A stretch of 64,000 bases of DNA from Pseudomonadota bacterium (GCA_008501635.1 QQUJ01000030.1:124001-188000), one strand, 5' to 3'; positions 49,612 to 58,795 are shown, counted from the first letter of the stretch. The notes: generated by a model from the sequence alone, not told the origin. Translations and numbers: made by a program.

Positions 49612-50029
49612 AGCCGAAACAGTGACCGGCTTCCTTTGGCCAGTACGCGTTTACTACGAAGATACCGACAGCGGAGGCGTGGTCTATTACGCGAATTACC
49701 TGAAATTTATGGAACGGGCCCGAACCGAATGGCTGCGTCATCTCGGTTTCGCCCAGGATGAACTTGCGGCCCGTGAAAATGTCATATTCGCGGTGAGAAG
49801 GGCGGAGGTGGATTATCTGCGCCCGGCACGATTCAACGATGCGCTGGAGATTCGATCTACCATCGTCGAGCGGGGGCGTGCCAGTCTTACCTTCGAACAA
49901 CAGATCACCAAACCGGCAAACAAGGGGGAGCTGCTGTGCAGCGGACGTATTCGAGTGGCCTGCATCGACGCGACGAGCTTCCGGCCACGCCCCCTCCCGG
50001 AAATCCTGCGCAACCAACTCACCGAGTAG
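49601..50029 (+). CDS. ybgC: YbgC, Tol-Pal-associated acyl-CoA thioesterase
   Basis: This hot-dog-fold thioesterase is the first gene of the tol-pal cluster. The catalytic Asp is in [20 protein letters not shown], followed by [14 protein letters not shown] and [15 protein letters not shown]. From the ATG at 49601 the product has 142 aa, close to the usual length; an ATG at 49565, deeper in ruvB, is possible but adds unconserved residues. YbgC proteins act on short or long acyl-CoA and have been linked to phospholipid metabolism at the membrane. tolQ follows after 11 bp. Confidence 0.93.
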   Translation: MATKAETVTGFLWPVRVYYEDTDSGGVVYYANYLKFMERARTEWLRHLGFAQDELAARENVIFAVRRAEVDYLRPARFNDALEIRSTIVERGRASLTFEQQITKPANKGELLCSGRIRVACIDATSFRPRPLPEILRNQLTE

Positions 50030-50040
50030 GGAGATGACTC

Positions 50041-50715
50041 GTGTCGGCTGACCTTTCATTGATCCACCTCATCGGCGGCGCGAGCCCTCTCGTGCAACTG
50101 GTGATGGTCGCACTGATACTGGCTTCGCTGATCTCGTGGACCTTCATCTTCCAGAAATGGAGCGCGCTGAAGGGCGCCAAGAACGCGGCCAACGCCTTCG
50201 AAGACCGATTCTGGTCGGGCGGCGATCTCAACCAGCTCTATCGCGAAATCGCCGGGCGCAACGTGACCACCGGCATGGAGAACATCTTCGCCGCCGGCTT
50301 CTCCGAATTCAGCCGTTTGCGCAAACAGACCGGGGGGGAACCGAAGAGTATCGTCGAGGGTGCGCAGCGCTCGATGCGCATCGCCCTGGCGCGTGAAACC
50401 GATCGCCTCGAACACCATCTGTCGTTTCTCGCCACCGTGGGCTCGACCAGTCCTTACGTGGGCCTGCTCGGCACCGTGTGGGGCATCATGAACTCGTTCC
50501 GCGCGCTGGCCAACGTCAAGCAGGCCACCCTGGCGCAGGTGGCACCGGGAATCGCCGAGGCGCTGATCGCCACAGCCATGGGGTTGTTCGCCGCGATTCC
50601 GGCGGTCATCGCCTACAACCGCTACTCCAACGATGTTGAACGTCTGTTGAATCGCTACGACACCTTTGTCGAGGAGTTTTCCACCATTCTGCAACGCCAG
50701 ATGCACGTCTCCTGA
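50041..50715 (+). CDS. tolQ: TolQ, inner-membrane component of the Tol-Pal motor
   Basis: TolQ forms with TolR the proton-driven stator complex that energises TolA. The 224-aa protein has three membrane helices: one near the N-terminus (LVQLVMVALILASLISWTFI) and two in the second half (LSFLATVGSTSPYVGLLGTV, IATAMGLFAAIPAVIAYNRY). The latter holds the conserved proton-path Thr and Pro residues. The start is GTG at 50041, with GGGAG seven bases upstream. It belongs to ybgC-tolQRAB-pal-cpoB. Confidence 0.96.
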   Translation: MSADLSLIHLIGGASPLVQLVMVALILASLISWTFIFQKWSALKGAKNAANAFEDRFWSGGDLNQLYREIAGRNVTTGMENIFAAGFSEFSRLRKQTGGEPKSIVEGAQRSMRIALARETDRLEHHLSFLATVGSTSPYVGLLGTVWGIMNSFRALANVKQATLAQVAPGIAEALIATAMGLFAAIPAVIAYNRYSNDVERLLNRYDTFVEEFSTILQRQMHVS

Positions 50716-50753
50716 AGCCAACCCAGAATCCGGATAATAACGAGCACCCGTCA

Positions 50754-51191
50754 ATGGCCCGAGTCCGCATCCGCCGCCGCCCCATGTCAGACATCAATGT
50801 CGTGCCGTACATCGATGTCATGTTGGTGTTGCTGGTGATCTTCATCATTACCGCCCCCCTGCTCACCCAGGGCGTCAAGGTCGACCTGCCGCAGGCAGCC
50901 TCCGAACCGCTTTCACGGCAGGACATCGAGCCCCTGGTCGTGACCGTGGATAGCGCGGGCAGTTTCTTCCTCAACGTCGGTGATGGCAGCGGCAAAGCCA
51001 TTTCCGCTGACACGTTGCTGGCGCGCGTTGCCGCGGTGCTGCGCCGCAGGCCGGAGACGCCGGTTCTGGTGCGTGGCGACCGCCAGGTGCCCTACGGGCA
51101 GGTGATCCAGGCAATGGCGTTGTTGCAACAGGCCGGAGCACCGAGCATCGGCCTGATGACCGAGCCGCCCGCACAAGGCAGGGCGCGCTAG
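50754..51191 (+). CDS. tolR: TolR, Tol-Pal motor subunit
   Basis: This is a 145-aa ExbD/TolR-family protein. One membrane helix (IDVMLVLLVIFIITAPLL) contains the conserved Asp preceding it in VVPYIDVML, which takes part in proton transfer. The periplasmic domain follows (LVRGDRQVPYGQVIQAMALL, then QQAGAPSIGLMTEPP). It lies 38 bp after tolQ and 4 bp before tolA. Confidence 0.96.
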   Translation: MARVRIRRRPMSDINVVPYIDVMLVLLVIFIITAPLLTQGVKVDLPQAASEPLSRQDIEPLVVTVDSAGSFFLNVGDGSGKAISADTLLARVAAVLRRRPETPVLVRGDRQVPYGQVIQAMALLQQAGAPSIGLMTEPPAQGRAR

Positions 51192-51195
51192 GACC

Positions 51196-52131
51196 ATGAA
51201 GGCATCACCCGGCAACAGGAACCCACTGGCGATTGCGCTCTCGGTGCTGGTGCACATCGTCGTCATAGGGCTTGTTGTCGTCAGTTTTCAGTGGACTCCA
51301 TCTATCTCCACGCCCGAATCGCAGCCCATCATTCAGGCGGTGGCCGTGGATGAGCAGAAAATCGAACAGGAGGCCAGGAAGATCGAAAAAGCCGAGGCCG
51401 AGCGCAAAGCGGCCGAAGATCGGCGCAAGCGCGAGGCCGAACAGGCCGCGAAGAAACTGCGCGATCAGCGTATCACCGAAGAGAAACGACTGGCGGATCT
51501 GCAGAAGAAACGCGTGGAAGAGGAGCAACAACGCAGAGAGATCGAGCGTCAGCGTAAAGTGGCCGAACGGAAACACCAGGAGGCGGAGCGCCAACGCCAG
51601 GAGGCCGAAACCAAGCGCGTCGCTGCGCAGAAAGCGGAACAGGAGCGCCTGGAGAAACTGCGCAAGGAGCGCGAGGTCGAAGAACAGCGTTTGGCTGCAC
51701 TGGAAGCAAAACGTAAAATGGAAGAAGAGAAGCGGCGCAAGGAAGAAGCGGAACGGCAGCGCCGTGAGGAAGAAGAACATATTCGACAAGAGCAGATCGC
51801 CGCCGAAAATGCGCGACTGGAGCAGCAACGCCAACTATTGGCCAATCAGACGATTGCCAAATACACAGACCTGATGCGCCAGAAAGTGTCGCGCAACTGG
51901 TTGCGCCCGGCGGGTTCGCGTAATGATTTGAAGTGCACTGTGCGGGTGCGGTTGATTCCCGGCGGAGATGTGGTAGGCGTGCAGATCATCACCCCCAGCG
52001 GCGATCCGGTATTTGATCGTTCAGTGGAGACCGCGGTGCGACGCGCATCACCGTTGCCGATTCCCAGCGACGCTCTCGTTTTTGACCGTATGCGCGAGAT
52101 CGTTTTTGTGTTTGATCCAGCGAAAGGCTGA
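51196..52131 (+). CDS. tolA: TolA, periplasm-spanning Tol-Pal protein
   Basis: TolA links the TolQR motor to Pal and TolB at the outer membrane. The 311-aa protein has an N-terminal membrane anchor (LAIALSVLVHIVVIGLVVVS). A long Glu/Lys/Arg/Ala-rich helix (about residues 55-210) contains repeated AERKxxE-type heptads. The C-terminal globular domain III (TIAKYTDLMRQKVSRNWLRP, then CTVRVRLIPGGDVVGVQIIT) follows. The helix repeats are Gln- and Arg-rich, but the pattern is normal for the family. Confidence 0.95.
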   Translation: MKASPGNRNPLAIALSVLVHIVVIGLVVVSFQWTPSISTPESQPIIQAVAVDEQKIEQEARKIEKAEAERKAAEDRRKREAEQAAKKLRDQRITEEKRLADLQKKRVEEEQQRREIERQRKVAERKHQEAERQRQEAETKRVAAQKAEQERLEKLRKEREVEEQRLAALEAKRKMEEEKRRKEEAERQRREEEEHIRQEQIAAENARLEQQRQLLANQTIAKYTDLMRQKVSRNWLRPAGSRNDLKCTVRVRLIPGGDVVGVQIITPSGDPVFDRSVETAVRRASPLPIPSDALVFDRMREIVFVFDPAKG

Positions 52132-52134
52132 CCT

Positions 52135-53445
52135 TTGCGAACTATACAACGATTGTTAGCAGTAGTGATGGGGTTGGGTATCTGGTTTGCAGCCCCGGCC
52201 TACGCCACCCTTACCATTGAGATAACCCAAGGCACGGAGGGAGCGCTGCCCATCGCCATTGTCCCCTTCGCCTGGGAAGGTTCCACGCCGCCACCTGAGG
52301 ATGTCAGCGGTGTCATCGCCAGCGACCTGCGCCGCAGCGGCCGCTTCGCCCCACTGCCCGATCAGGACCTCATCTCGCGTCCCCACGAAGGCGCGCAGGT
52401 GCGCTTTGCCGACTGGCGCGCTCTGAATGTGGAAAACCTGTTGGTCGGGCGCGTGAAGGTGATGGGACCCGGCATGTATGTGGTGCAGTTCCAACTGTTC
52501 GACGTCTACAAGGGTGTGCAGATGGCGGGTTACAGCATCCCTGCCAACAAGGAGAACCTGCGCCGCACCGCACACCATGTCGCCGACATTGTCTACGAAA
52601 CCCTGACCGGTCAGCGCGGTGCATTCAACACCCGCATCGCCTATGTCGTGGCGCTGCCACCCGGAACTGACGATGCTGTGCGCTACCAGCTGCAGGTCGC
52701 CGACTCCGACGGTTACGCGCCCAATACGATACTGCGTTCACCGCAACCGCTGATGTCGCCCTCCTGGTCACCGGACGGAACCCGGCTGGCCTATGTCTCC
52801 TTTGAAAACAAAGCACCGGAAATTTTCGTGCAGGATGTCAACTCCGGTCAGCGCCGCTCGGTAAGCCGTTTCAAGGGCATCAACGGTGCGCCCGCCTGGT
52901 CACCCGATGGCAGGCGCCTGGCGGTCACCCTGTCGCAGAAGGGCAATCCCGACATCTACACACTGGACATCGGTTCGGGCCAGGTGCAACAGTTGACCCA
53001 CAGCTTCGCGATCGACACCGAGCCGGCGTGGACACCGGACGGCAAGCACATCGCTTTCACATCCGACCGCGGTGGCAAGCCGCAGATCTACCAGATCGCG
53101 GTCAGCGGCGGGAAGCCGCAGCGCCTGACCTTTGAGGGCGAATACAATGCCCGTCCGGCCTTCTCGCCCGATGGCAAACAACTGGTTTTCGTCAATGGCC
53201 AACAGAACAAGTATCGAGTCGCCATCATGGAGTTGGAAAACAAGATCCTGCGCATCCTGACGGACGGCACACTCGACGAATCTCCCAGCTTCGCGCCCAA
53301 TGGCAGCATGTTGCTCTACGCCACCAGGGATCGCGGACGGGGACTGCTGGCGGCAGTCTCGGTCGATGGACGCGTCCATCAGCGGCTGGTACCTCAGGCG
53401 GGTGACGTGCGCGAACCCGCCTGGTCACCCTTCGAGCAACGTTAA
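52135..53445 (+). CDS. tolB: TolB, periplasmic beta-propeller of Tol-Pal
   Basis: TolB is a periplasmic protein that binds Pal and TolA. It has a signal peptide (MRTIQRLLAVVMGLGIWFAAPAYA), an N-terminal alpha/beta domain (IAIVPFAWEGSTPPPEDVSG), and a six-bladed propeller from about residue 190. Propeller repeats include SPSWSPDGTRLAYVSFENKA, APAWSPDGRRLAVTLSQKGN and RPAFSPDGKQLVFVNGQ. The 436-aa length is normal. The start is TTG at 52135, seven bases after AAAGG and 3 bp past the tolA stop; no ATG gives the complete signal peptide. Confidence 0.95.
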   Translation: MRTIQRLLAVVMGLGIWFAAPAYATLTIEITQGTEGALPIAIVPFAWEGSTPPPEDVSGVIASDLRRSGRFAPLPDQDLISRPHEGAQVRFADWRALNVENLLVGRVKVMGPGMYVVQFQLFDVYKGVQMAGYSIPANKENLRRTAHHVADIVYETLTGQRGAFNTRIAYVVALPPGTDDAVRYQLQVADSDGYAPNTILRSPQPLMSPSWSPDGTRLAYVSFENKAPEIFVQDVNSGQRRSVSRFKGINGAPAWSPDGRRLAVTLSQKGNPDIYTLDIGSGQVQQLTHSFAIDTEPAWTPDGKHIAFTSDRGGKPQIYQIAVSGGKPQRLTFEGEYNARPAFSPDGKQLVFVNGQQNKYRVAIMELENKILRILTDGTLDESPSFAPNGSMLLYATRDRGRGLLAAVSVDGRVHQRLVPQAGDVREPAWSPFEQR

Positions 53446-53480
53446 CCAGATCGATAACAAGATTACGAAAGGAACCCCCG

Positions 53481-54038
53481 ATGAAACCCCTTATTAAGGC
53501 TTTACCCTACGTGTTGGCCGCCCTGGTTTTGGCGGGCTGCGGAACCACTGGCGGAATCCAGGATGAAGGGCAGCAGCCCATTGTCGATGATCAGAGCACG
53601 CTGGGCGGCGCGACCGGTCAGGACGGCGCAGGCGCCCAAACCAGCGGATTGCAAGGTCCCGGCGGTATCGATATGCAGACGCTCAACGATCCGGCGAGCC
53701 TGCTTTCCAAACGTGTCCTCTACTTTGATTTCGACAGCAGCAAGATCAACGAAGAGGAGCGCGCGATCGTCACCGCCCACGCCGGATTCCTCGCCAACAA
53801 TCCGGCGGCCAGGATGACCCTGGAGGGTCATGCCGACGAACGTGGCACGCGCGAGTACAACATCGGCCTCGGCGAACGGCGCGCTCTGGCGGTCCGCCAA
53901 TTGCTGCTGTTCATGGGCGCACGCGATGACCAGATCCAGACCATCAGCTACGGCGAGGAAAAACCCGCTTCGCTGGGTCACGACGAGAGCTCGTGGCGCC
54001 TGAATCGTCGCGTCGAGATCCTCTACGAGGGCTTGTGA
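53481..54038 (+). CDS. pal: Pal, peptidoglycan-associated lipoprotein
   Basis: Pal is an outer-membrane lipoprotein that holds the outer membrane to peptidoglycan. The 185-aa protein has a lipobox with Cys20 (LVLAGCGTTGG) and a Gln/Gly-rich linker. The OmpA-like domain reads VLYFDFDSSKINEEERAIVT, MTLEGHADERGTREYNIGLG, and ERRALAVRQLLLFMGARDDQ. The Asp and Arg residues that contact diaminopimelate are present. The ribosome-binding site GAAAGGAA is strong. cpoB follows by 2 bp. Confidence 0.96.
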   Translation: MKPLIKALPYVLAALVLAGCGTTGGIQDEGQQPIVDDQSTLGGATGQDGAGAQTSGLQGPGGIDMQTLNDPASLLSKRVLYFDFDSSKINEEERAIVTAHAGFLANNPAARMTLEGHADERGTREYNIGLGERRALAVRQLLLFMGARDDQIQTISYGEEKPASLGHDESSWRLNRRVEILYEGL

Positions 54039-54040
54039 TT

Positions 54041-54916
54041 ATGTCTATGAGATTCCCTTCCCTGCTGGCGATGGGACTCTGCCTGGCCGCAGGGACGGCC
54101 AGCGCGCAGACCAATATCGCTCCGGTCATCGACGCTTCGCGTCCGGCGGCGACCACCACCACTCCACCGCGTGCAGCCGCGCCCGCCGGTGCCACCGCGT
54201 CACCGTTGACTCCCGCCGGGCCGGCGGCGATCCCCCCGCAAAACCAGGCGCTGATCGAGGTGCTCACCCGTCTGCAGCAGTTGCAGGAAGAGGTGCGCGA
54301 GATGCGCGGCGAGATGGAGGTGCAATCCCACGCTATCGAGAACCTGAACCAGCGCCAGCGTGATCTCTATCTGGATGTCGACCGGCGTCTGCGCCGGGTC
54401 GAAACCGGTGGGCAGATCACCGCACCCGCCGTGGCTCCCGGCGCGGCCAGTCCGCCCGTCACCACCGGTGCCCCAGCGCCGACCACCGCGCCGGGGAGCA
54501 GTGCACCTGCCGCGACGGCCACCGATCCAGCCCAGGAGCAGGCTGCGTATCAGCTCGCCTTCAATCTCCTCAAAGAGGGTCGGTACCAGCGCGCGATCGG
54601 GCAGTTTCAGGAGTTTCTCGCGCACTATCCCGGCGGCACGTACGCCGATAACGCACAGTACTGGTTGGGTGAAGCCAATTACGTAACTCGTAACTTCACG
54701 CAGGCGATCGACGAATTCCGCAAGGTGCTTAGCGGTTTCCCGGACAGCCCCAAGGGCGCAGATGCCCTGTTGAAAATCGGATACGCTCAGTACGAACTGC
54801 AGCAGTGGCAGGATGCACGCGCCACCCTCACCGAGATCGGCCAGCGCTATCCGCAGTCCACTGCGGCACGCCTGGCAGAAAACCGTTTGCAGCGCATGAA
54901 AAGCGAAGGGCGTTAA
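54041..54916 (+). CDS. cpoB: CpoB (YbgF), Tol-Pal-associated periplasmic protein
   Basis: CpoB coordinates Tol-Pal action with peptidoglycan synthesis in the periplasm. The 291-aa product starts at the ATG at 54041, with a signal peptide (MSMRFPSLLAMGLCLAAGTASAQ). A coiled-coil trimerisation part follows (about 65-120, LTRLQQLQEEVREMRGEMEV, ENLNQRQRDLYLDVDRRLRR), then an Ala/Pro/Thr-rich linker (about 125-165). TPR-like repeats start at YQLAFNLLKEGRYQRAIGQF and YWLGEANYVTRNFTQAIDEF. The linker is longer than in E. coli. Confidence 0.93.
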   Translation: MSMRFPSLLAMGLCLAAGTASAQTNIAPVIDASRPAATTTTPPRAAAPAGATASPLTPAGPAAIPPQNQALIEVLTRLQQLQEEVREMRGEMEVQSHAIENLNQRQRDLYLDVDRRLRRVETGGQITAPAVAPGAASPPVTTGAPAPTTAPGSSAPAATATDPAQEQAAYQLAFNLLKEGRYQRAIGQFQEFLAHYPGGTYADNAQYWLGEANYVTRNFTQAIDEFRKVLSGFPDSPKGADALLKIGYAQYELQQWQDARATLTEIGQRYPQSTAARLAENRLQRMKSEGR

Positions 54917-55073
54917 GGCCAACACCAGCGGCGTCGGCGGCAGTTCAGCCGCCGGCGCCCATCAACCGATCAGGCAAACGATTGCTCTCGAGTCACGCGC
55001 ATCGCAGCCCGTTCGATACCAGGCGCTTTAGGGTAGAATACCCACCCTGGCTCAGTGACCGCTCCAGCCACCG

Positions 55074-55748
55074 TTGAAACCCGAGGCCCAACCCGCTACG
55101 AACTCCGTGTGCAGCCTGCGCATCACCGAAATCTTTTACTCCCTGCAGGGAGAGGGGTTGAGCGCGGGTGAGCCGACGGTATTCGTGCGCCTGACCGGGT
55201 GTCCCTTGCGCTGCGCCTACTGCGACACCAGTTACGCATTTCAGGGCGGTGAGTGGATGACCCTTGCCGATATACGACAAAGAATTGCGGAGTTCGACTG
55301 CAGGCAGATCTGCGTGACAGGTGGCGAACCTCTGGCTCAGCCCAATTGCCAGGCGCTGCTACGGCAACTTTGCGATGCGGGATACACCGTATCGCTGGAG
55401 ACCAGTGGAGCGCTCGATGTGGGTGCTGTCGATAGCCGGGTCATCAAGGTCATGGATCTGAAAACACCGGGATCCGGAGAAGTTGGGCGCAACCGCCTGC
55501 AGAATCTCGAGTATCTTGCGCCCACTGATCAGCTCAAATTCGTGCTTTGCGATCGAACGGATTACGAGTGGGCCAGACGGATGGTCGAACAGCACGGACT
55601 GGCGCAACGCTGCACTTTGCTTTTCAGCCCCGCCGCGGGCCAACTCGACCCGCGCGCGTTGGCGGAATGGGTACTGGAGGACCACTTGTCAGTACGCCTG
55701 CAGCTGCAGCTGCACAAGCTGATCTGGGGCGACACCCCCGGACACTGA
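55074..55748 (+). CDS. queE: QueE, 7-carboxy-7-deazaguanine synthase
   Basis: This radical SAM enzyme of the queuosine and preQ0 pathway contracts 6-carboxytetrahydropterin to CDG. The iron-sulfur Cys motif is in TGCPLRCAYCDTSYAFQGG. The N-terminal ITEIFYSLQGEGLSAGEPTV, ICVTGGEPLAQPNCQALLRQ and SLETSGALDV are typical. The 224-aa frame starts with TTG at 55074; a GTG at 55107 (MCSLRITEIF) is about as likely, and neither has a clear Shine-Dalgarno sequence. queC follows after 21 bp. The 157 bp before it hold a GC-rich hairpin (about 54929-54960) and a possible promoter. Confidence 0.93.
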   Translation: MKPEAQPATNSVCSLRITEIFYSLQGEGLSAGEPTVFVRLTGCPLRCAYCDTSYAFQGGEWMTLADIRQRIAEFDCRQICVTGGEPLAQPNCQALLRQLCDAGYTVSLETSGALDVGAVDSRVIKVMDLKTPGSGEVGRNRLQNLEYLAPTDQLKFVLCDRTDYEWARRMVEQHGLAQRCTLLFSPAAGQLDPRALAEWVLEDHLSVRLQLQLHKLIWGDTPGH

Positions 55749-55769
55749 CACAGGATAATCGGGAGCACG

Positions 55770-56444
55770 ATGAAAAAAGCGGTGGTATTGCTGTCCGGCG
55801 GACTCGACTCCACGACCACGTTGGCGGTGGCACTGGAACAGGGTTACGACTGCTATGCCTTGAGTTTTGACTACGGACAGCGGCATGCGGCGGAATTGGC
55901 GGCTGCGCGCCGTGTAGCGCAAGCGTTAGGGGTACGCGAACACAAAATATTGCATTTGGGCCTCAATGCCATCGGCGGTTCAGCACTCACCGATACCGGC
56001 ATTGACGTGCCCACCGCACCCAGTGAAGGCATCCCTGTCACCTACGTTCCGGCACGCAATACGGTTTTTCTCGCGCTCGCCCTCGGCTGGGCTGAGGTTC
56101 TCGGCGCACAGGACCTCTTCCTCGGCGTCAACGCGGTTGACTACTCCGGTTACCCTGACTGCCGGCCCGAGTTCATCGATGCCTTTGAACAATTGGCCAA
56201 TCTGGCCACCAAAGCCGGCGTGGAGGGAGCGCGGTTCAAAGTGCACACACCGCTCATCGATCTCACCAAGGCCGAGATCATCAAAACGGGCGCGCGGCTG
56301 GGCGTGGACTACGGATTGACCTTGTCGTGTTATGCCGCCGCCGACGATGAGCTGGCCTGCGGCCGGTGCGACTCCTGTCGTTTACGAGCCGCCGGGTTCG
56401 AGGCCGCGGGCATCAGCGATCCAACACGTTACGCCGAACGCTGA
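55770..56444 (+). CDS. queC: QueC, 7-cyano-7-deazaguanine synthase
   Basis: QueC converts CDG with ammonia and ATP to preQ0 in queuosine biosynthesis. The 224-aa protein begins [20 protein letters not shown], containing the PP-loop [46 protein letters not shown] and [18 protein letters not shown] are characteristic. The zinc site has the C-terminal Cys set of [18 protein letters not shown]. It follows queE, the usual pairing downstream of tol-pal in gammaproteobacteria. Confidence 0.96.
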   Translation: MKKAVVLLSGGLDSTTTLAVALEQGYDCYALSFDYGQRHAAELAAARRVAQALGVREHKILHLGLNAIGGSALTDTGIDVPTAPSEGIPVTYVPARNTVFLALALGWAEVLGAQDLFLGVNAVDYSGYPDCRPEFIDAFEQLANLATKAGVEGARFKVHTPLIDLTKAEIIKTGARLGVDYGLTLSCYAAADDELACGRCDSCRLRAAGFEAAGISDPTRYAER

Positions 56445-56464
56445 GATCACCAACCCGCCAGGGG

Positions 56465-57703
56465 TCAGACCGCTTCGAGTTTTCGCATCCCCTTGGGTAA
56501 CAGACGCAAATCCACCAGACTCGATACCAGTGCCGACCAGATGTTGGCCTCCTCTTCGTAGACCAGCCGGTAGTACTCGACTTTCATGGTCAACACGCTG
56601 CCAAGGATGATGCCGGCCAGTGCGATCATCGAACCGAGCGCCATCGTCGAGACACCAGTCACCCCCTGGCCGATCGAGCAGCCCATCGACAGCACACCAC
56701 CGATGCCCATCAGTGTCCCTCCGATGACATGGTTGACGAAATCACCCCAGGAGCGGAACCACTCGAAGTGAAAATGTTTGGTTACCACCGAGTAGGCGAA
56801 CGATCCAAACACGACACCCGAAATGACCATCATCCCGAACGATATCAGGTGCCACTGGACGGGGAGTATTTCAAAGGGGTCCAACTGCACCTGCTGGGTA
56901 TACCAGTAACCCCATTCGCCGGTCGGATTGATGAAGGTCAGCGACTGCGGCGCAACGCCGACCGGGGGTTGATCCATGAAATCCGCGAACTCCTTCCACT
57001 CTGCACCGATGCTGCCACCCGTGATGTACCAGCCCACGACCACCAGAATGCCGACGGCGCCACCACCCAGGAAGAAGTCAAAGCGCTCGCGGAAGTGCTC
57101 CGAGCGCAGGATGACGACAAATAGCGCCAATGCAACTGCACCCGCCAGTACCCAGCGCAGTGTGGCAGACGCCTCGATTCCCAGCATCCCGGACAGTAAA
57201 ACGCTTATCTCCTGGCTCTCGATACCGAACCGGGCCAGATCGATACTCAGCGGCTGGATCCAGCTGTGGAAGACGAGGCCGTAGAAATCGGTTTTGGTCA
57301 TGATGTACGCCCAGGTGCCCATGACCGTGAACACCACAATCGATTTAATGTTGCCCCCACCCATGCGAATGGAGGTCATGTTGCCGCAGCCACTGCTCAG
57401 CGTCATGCCGACGCCAAACATGAGGCCGCCCAGAATAAACCGCGGCCACATGAAATTGGAGCTGCGATAGGGAGGCAGCGTGGTACTCATGTCGACCACC
57501 CCGGTCATCTCCATAATCAGGACGCCGGTTATGGCAATGGCGATGGCGAATCCCCAGGCGCCCAGGCGCCCGTAGTGACCGATATTGATCCAATCAGAAA
57601 CCGCGCCCAAGGTGCAAAACCCGGTTTTGCGAACCGCAACACCGAGTACGAAGGCCAGCACCCACGCGCTGGCCAAAACCTGATGGGTAATATTCCACTC
57701 CAC
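56465..57703 (-). CDS. YeeE/YedE family (thiosulfate transporter-like) membrane protein
   Basis: This polytopic inner-membrane protein has 412 aa from the GTG at 57703 (GGGGGAG directly upstream). It contains the two half-repeats of the YeeE/YedE family with the conserved Cys motifs: VRKTGFCTLGAVSDW, GVGMTLSSGCGNMTSIRMGG, and GGVLSMGCSIGQGVTGVSTM. Members such as TsuA import thiosulfate by relaying it along these Cys residues; others move related sulfur compounds. The substrate here is inferred from family only. The gene is convergent with queC and divergent from the Met-rich gene at 58087, with which it shares a 383-bp intergenic region. Confidence 0.88.
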   Translation of the reverse strand: MEWNITHQVLASAWVLAFVLGVAVRKTGFCTLGAVSDWINIGHYGRLGAWGFAIAIAITGVLIMEMTGVVDMSTTLPPYRSSNFMWPRFILGGLMFGVGMTLSSGCGNMTSIRMGGGNIKSIVVFTVMGTWAYIMTKTDFYGLVFHSWIQPLSIDLARFGIESQEISVLLSGMLGIEASATLRWVLAGAVALALFVVILRSEHFRERFDFFLGGGAVGILVVVGWYITGGSIGAEWKEFADFMDQPPVGVAPQSLTFINPTGEWGYWYTQQVQLDPFEILPVQWHLISFGMMVISGVVFGSFAYSVVTKHFHFEWFRSWGDFVNHVIGGTLMGIGGVLSMGCSIGQGVTGVSTMALGSMIALAGIILGSVLTMKVEYYRLVYEEEANIWSALVSSLVDLRLLPKGMRKLEAV

Positions 57704-58086
57704 CGTTCTCCCCCTTCGCAGCAACCCTATAATTGTGTGCCCATTCTACCGGGGCTCCATCCCGGACAGCGCAATAAGGCTTAGAAGTTTTTTATATGAC
57801 ACAAAGCTACATTGATGACACTCACCTCGGTCCCCCACCTGCTGTCGACTCAGAATCAATACTCTATCGGCGCCAGGAGAACAAACCGCTGCAAGGCCCG
57901 CTTGCCCCGGACAGTCGGCACACGGAGAGCCGCGGGGTAACAAAACACCGCCACACGGCTGGATCGCTGTCTATCCCATACTGCCAGGTTGACTATCATC
58001 ATTTCAGTGTATTCTAATATACTGACTGGCTGAGGGGGCTTTAGATCGATTTTCTGTTTACAGCGTCAGCTATCGGGAGAACAGTC
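57704..58086. other. 383-bp intergenic region between YeeE/YedE gene and Met-rich gene
   Basis: No convincing gene is present; a 73-codon plus-strand frame at 57796-58017 lacks a ribosome-binding site and protein character. The right part holds a putative promoter with a palindrome (57989-58024). The left part should hold the promoter of the divergent membrane-protein gene, which I cannot place exactly. Confidence 0.5.
57989..58024 (+). promoter_or_regulatory. Putative promoter and palindromic operator upstream of the Met-rich gene at 58087
   Basis: TTGACT (57989-57994) is a good -35 element. The imperfect 20-bp palindrome CAGTGTATTCTAATATACTG (58005-58024) covers the expected -10 region, so spacing to a hexamer (TATTCT or TAATAT) is ambiguous. 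Its core AGTGTATTCTAATAT differs at two of fifteen positions from AGTATTTTCTAATAT in the RND promoter at 28028-28055. It lies 62 bp before the start codon. Confidence 0.6.
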
Positions 58087-58773
58087 ATGAAAATTCAGCG
58101 TATCACGAAGTCTGTATTTGCCACACTGCTATTAGCGGCGGTGGCCGGTGCGGGGATCTCAGCCGAGCCACCCCCGGGCACCGACGCTCGAACGCAGGCA
58201 ATGGAGCACAAGTTCGAGAAAGCGAAACAATACTACGGGGAATGCCAGGGCGTTGATCAGGGCGACTTTGAAAAGATTCGCCCGCACCTGAAAGCCTTCA
58301 CGGACATGGAGGTGATGGCGGAATACATGTCAGATCCTGCCAAGTTCGCACAGTTGGCGCAGACTATCTACGACCCGCGCACCATCCACGTCATGATGAA
58401 ATGCTCCACCGAACCGGTCATGTGGGATACCTGGATGAGCGGCATGACCGATTTCGACAAAATGATGCGCACCGCCATGCGCTTCATGAATCCCGCGATG
58501 TACATGAACTGGATGATGGCGCCCATGAATCCCAACGTCTGGGGACCGATGATGGGGATGATGGATCCCAACATGATGGCTCGCTGGACGACAGCCATGG
58601 CGAACCCCGCTTTCTATCAGCCATTCTTCGCGCCAATGGACCCCAACTGGTACACACCGCGTATGCAATGGATGATGGATCCGCGCAGCATGCAGCCCAT
58701 GTTCAACATGTTCAATATGCCGAACATGATCCCCGGGCAGCCCACCGCCGTACCGGTGCAGCCTAACCAGTAA
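58087..58773 (+). CDS. Exported Met-rich repeat protein, 228 aa
   Basis: No known family. A signal peptide (MKIQRITKSVFATLLLAAVAGAGISAEP) precedes a conventional-looking helical part (about 35-135) with two Cys, in YYGECQGVDQG and VMMKCSTEP. It also has repeated DPxxFAQLxQ/DPRTIHVMM-like turns. The second half is Met-, Asn-, Pro- and Trp-rich: MNPAMYMNWMMAPMNPNVWG, MMGMMDPNMMARW, MDPNWYTPRMQWMMDPRSM. The units resemble a looser form of the 9-residue repeat in the paralogues at 60077 and 60883. It is monocistronic, with a strong terminator behind and a palindromic operator before it. It is probably a periplasmic or surface protein. Confidence 0.85.
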   Translation: MKIQRITKSVFATLLLAAVAGAGISAEPPPGTDARTQAMEHKFEKAKQYYGECQGVDQGDFEKIRPHLKAFTDMEVMAEYMSDPAKFAQLAQTIYDPRTIHVMMKCSTEPVMWDTWMSGMTDFDKMMRTAMRFMNPAMYMNWMMAPMNPNVWGPMMGMMDPNMMARWTTAMANPAFYQPFFAPMDPNWYTPRMQWMMDPRSMQPMFNMFNMPNMIPGQPTAVPVQPNQ

Positions 58774-58795
58774 ACCACGCCGCGACGTAGGATCC

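Noticed and set aside
51370-51850. Highly repetitive Glu/Lys/Arg coding sequence that might seem a foreign repeat
   Set aside because: It is the normal long helix of TolA, in the right operon position.
54917-55073. Possible tRNA gene downstream of cpoB, where some gammaproteobacteria carry one
   Set aside because: I found no cloverleaf, no TTCGA-type T-loop in the right setting and no CCA end; the region holds a GC-rich hairpin only.
57796-58017. 73-codon plus-strand frame before the Met-rich gene
   Set aside because: No ribosome-binding site, no protein character, and it overlaps the promoter and operator of the next gene.
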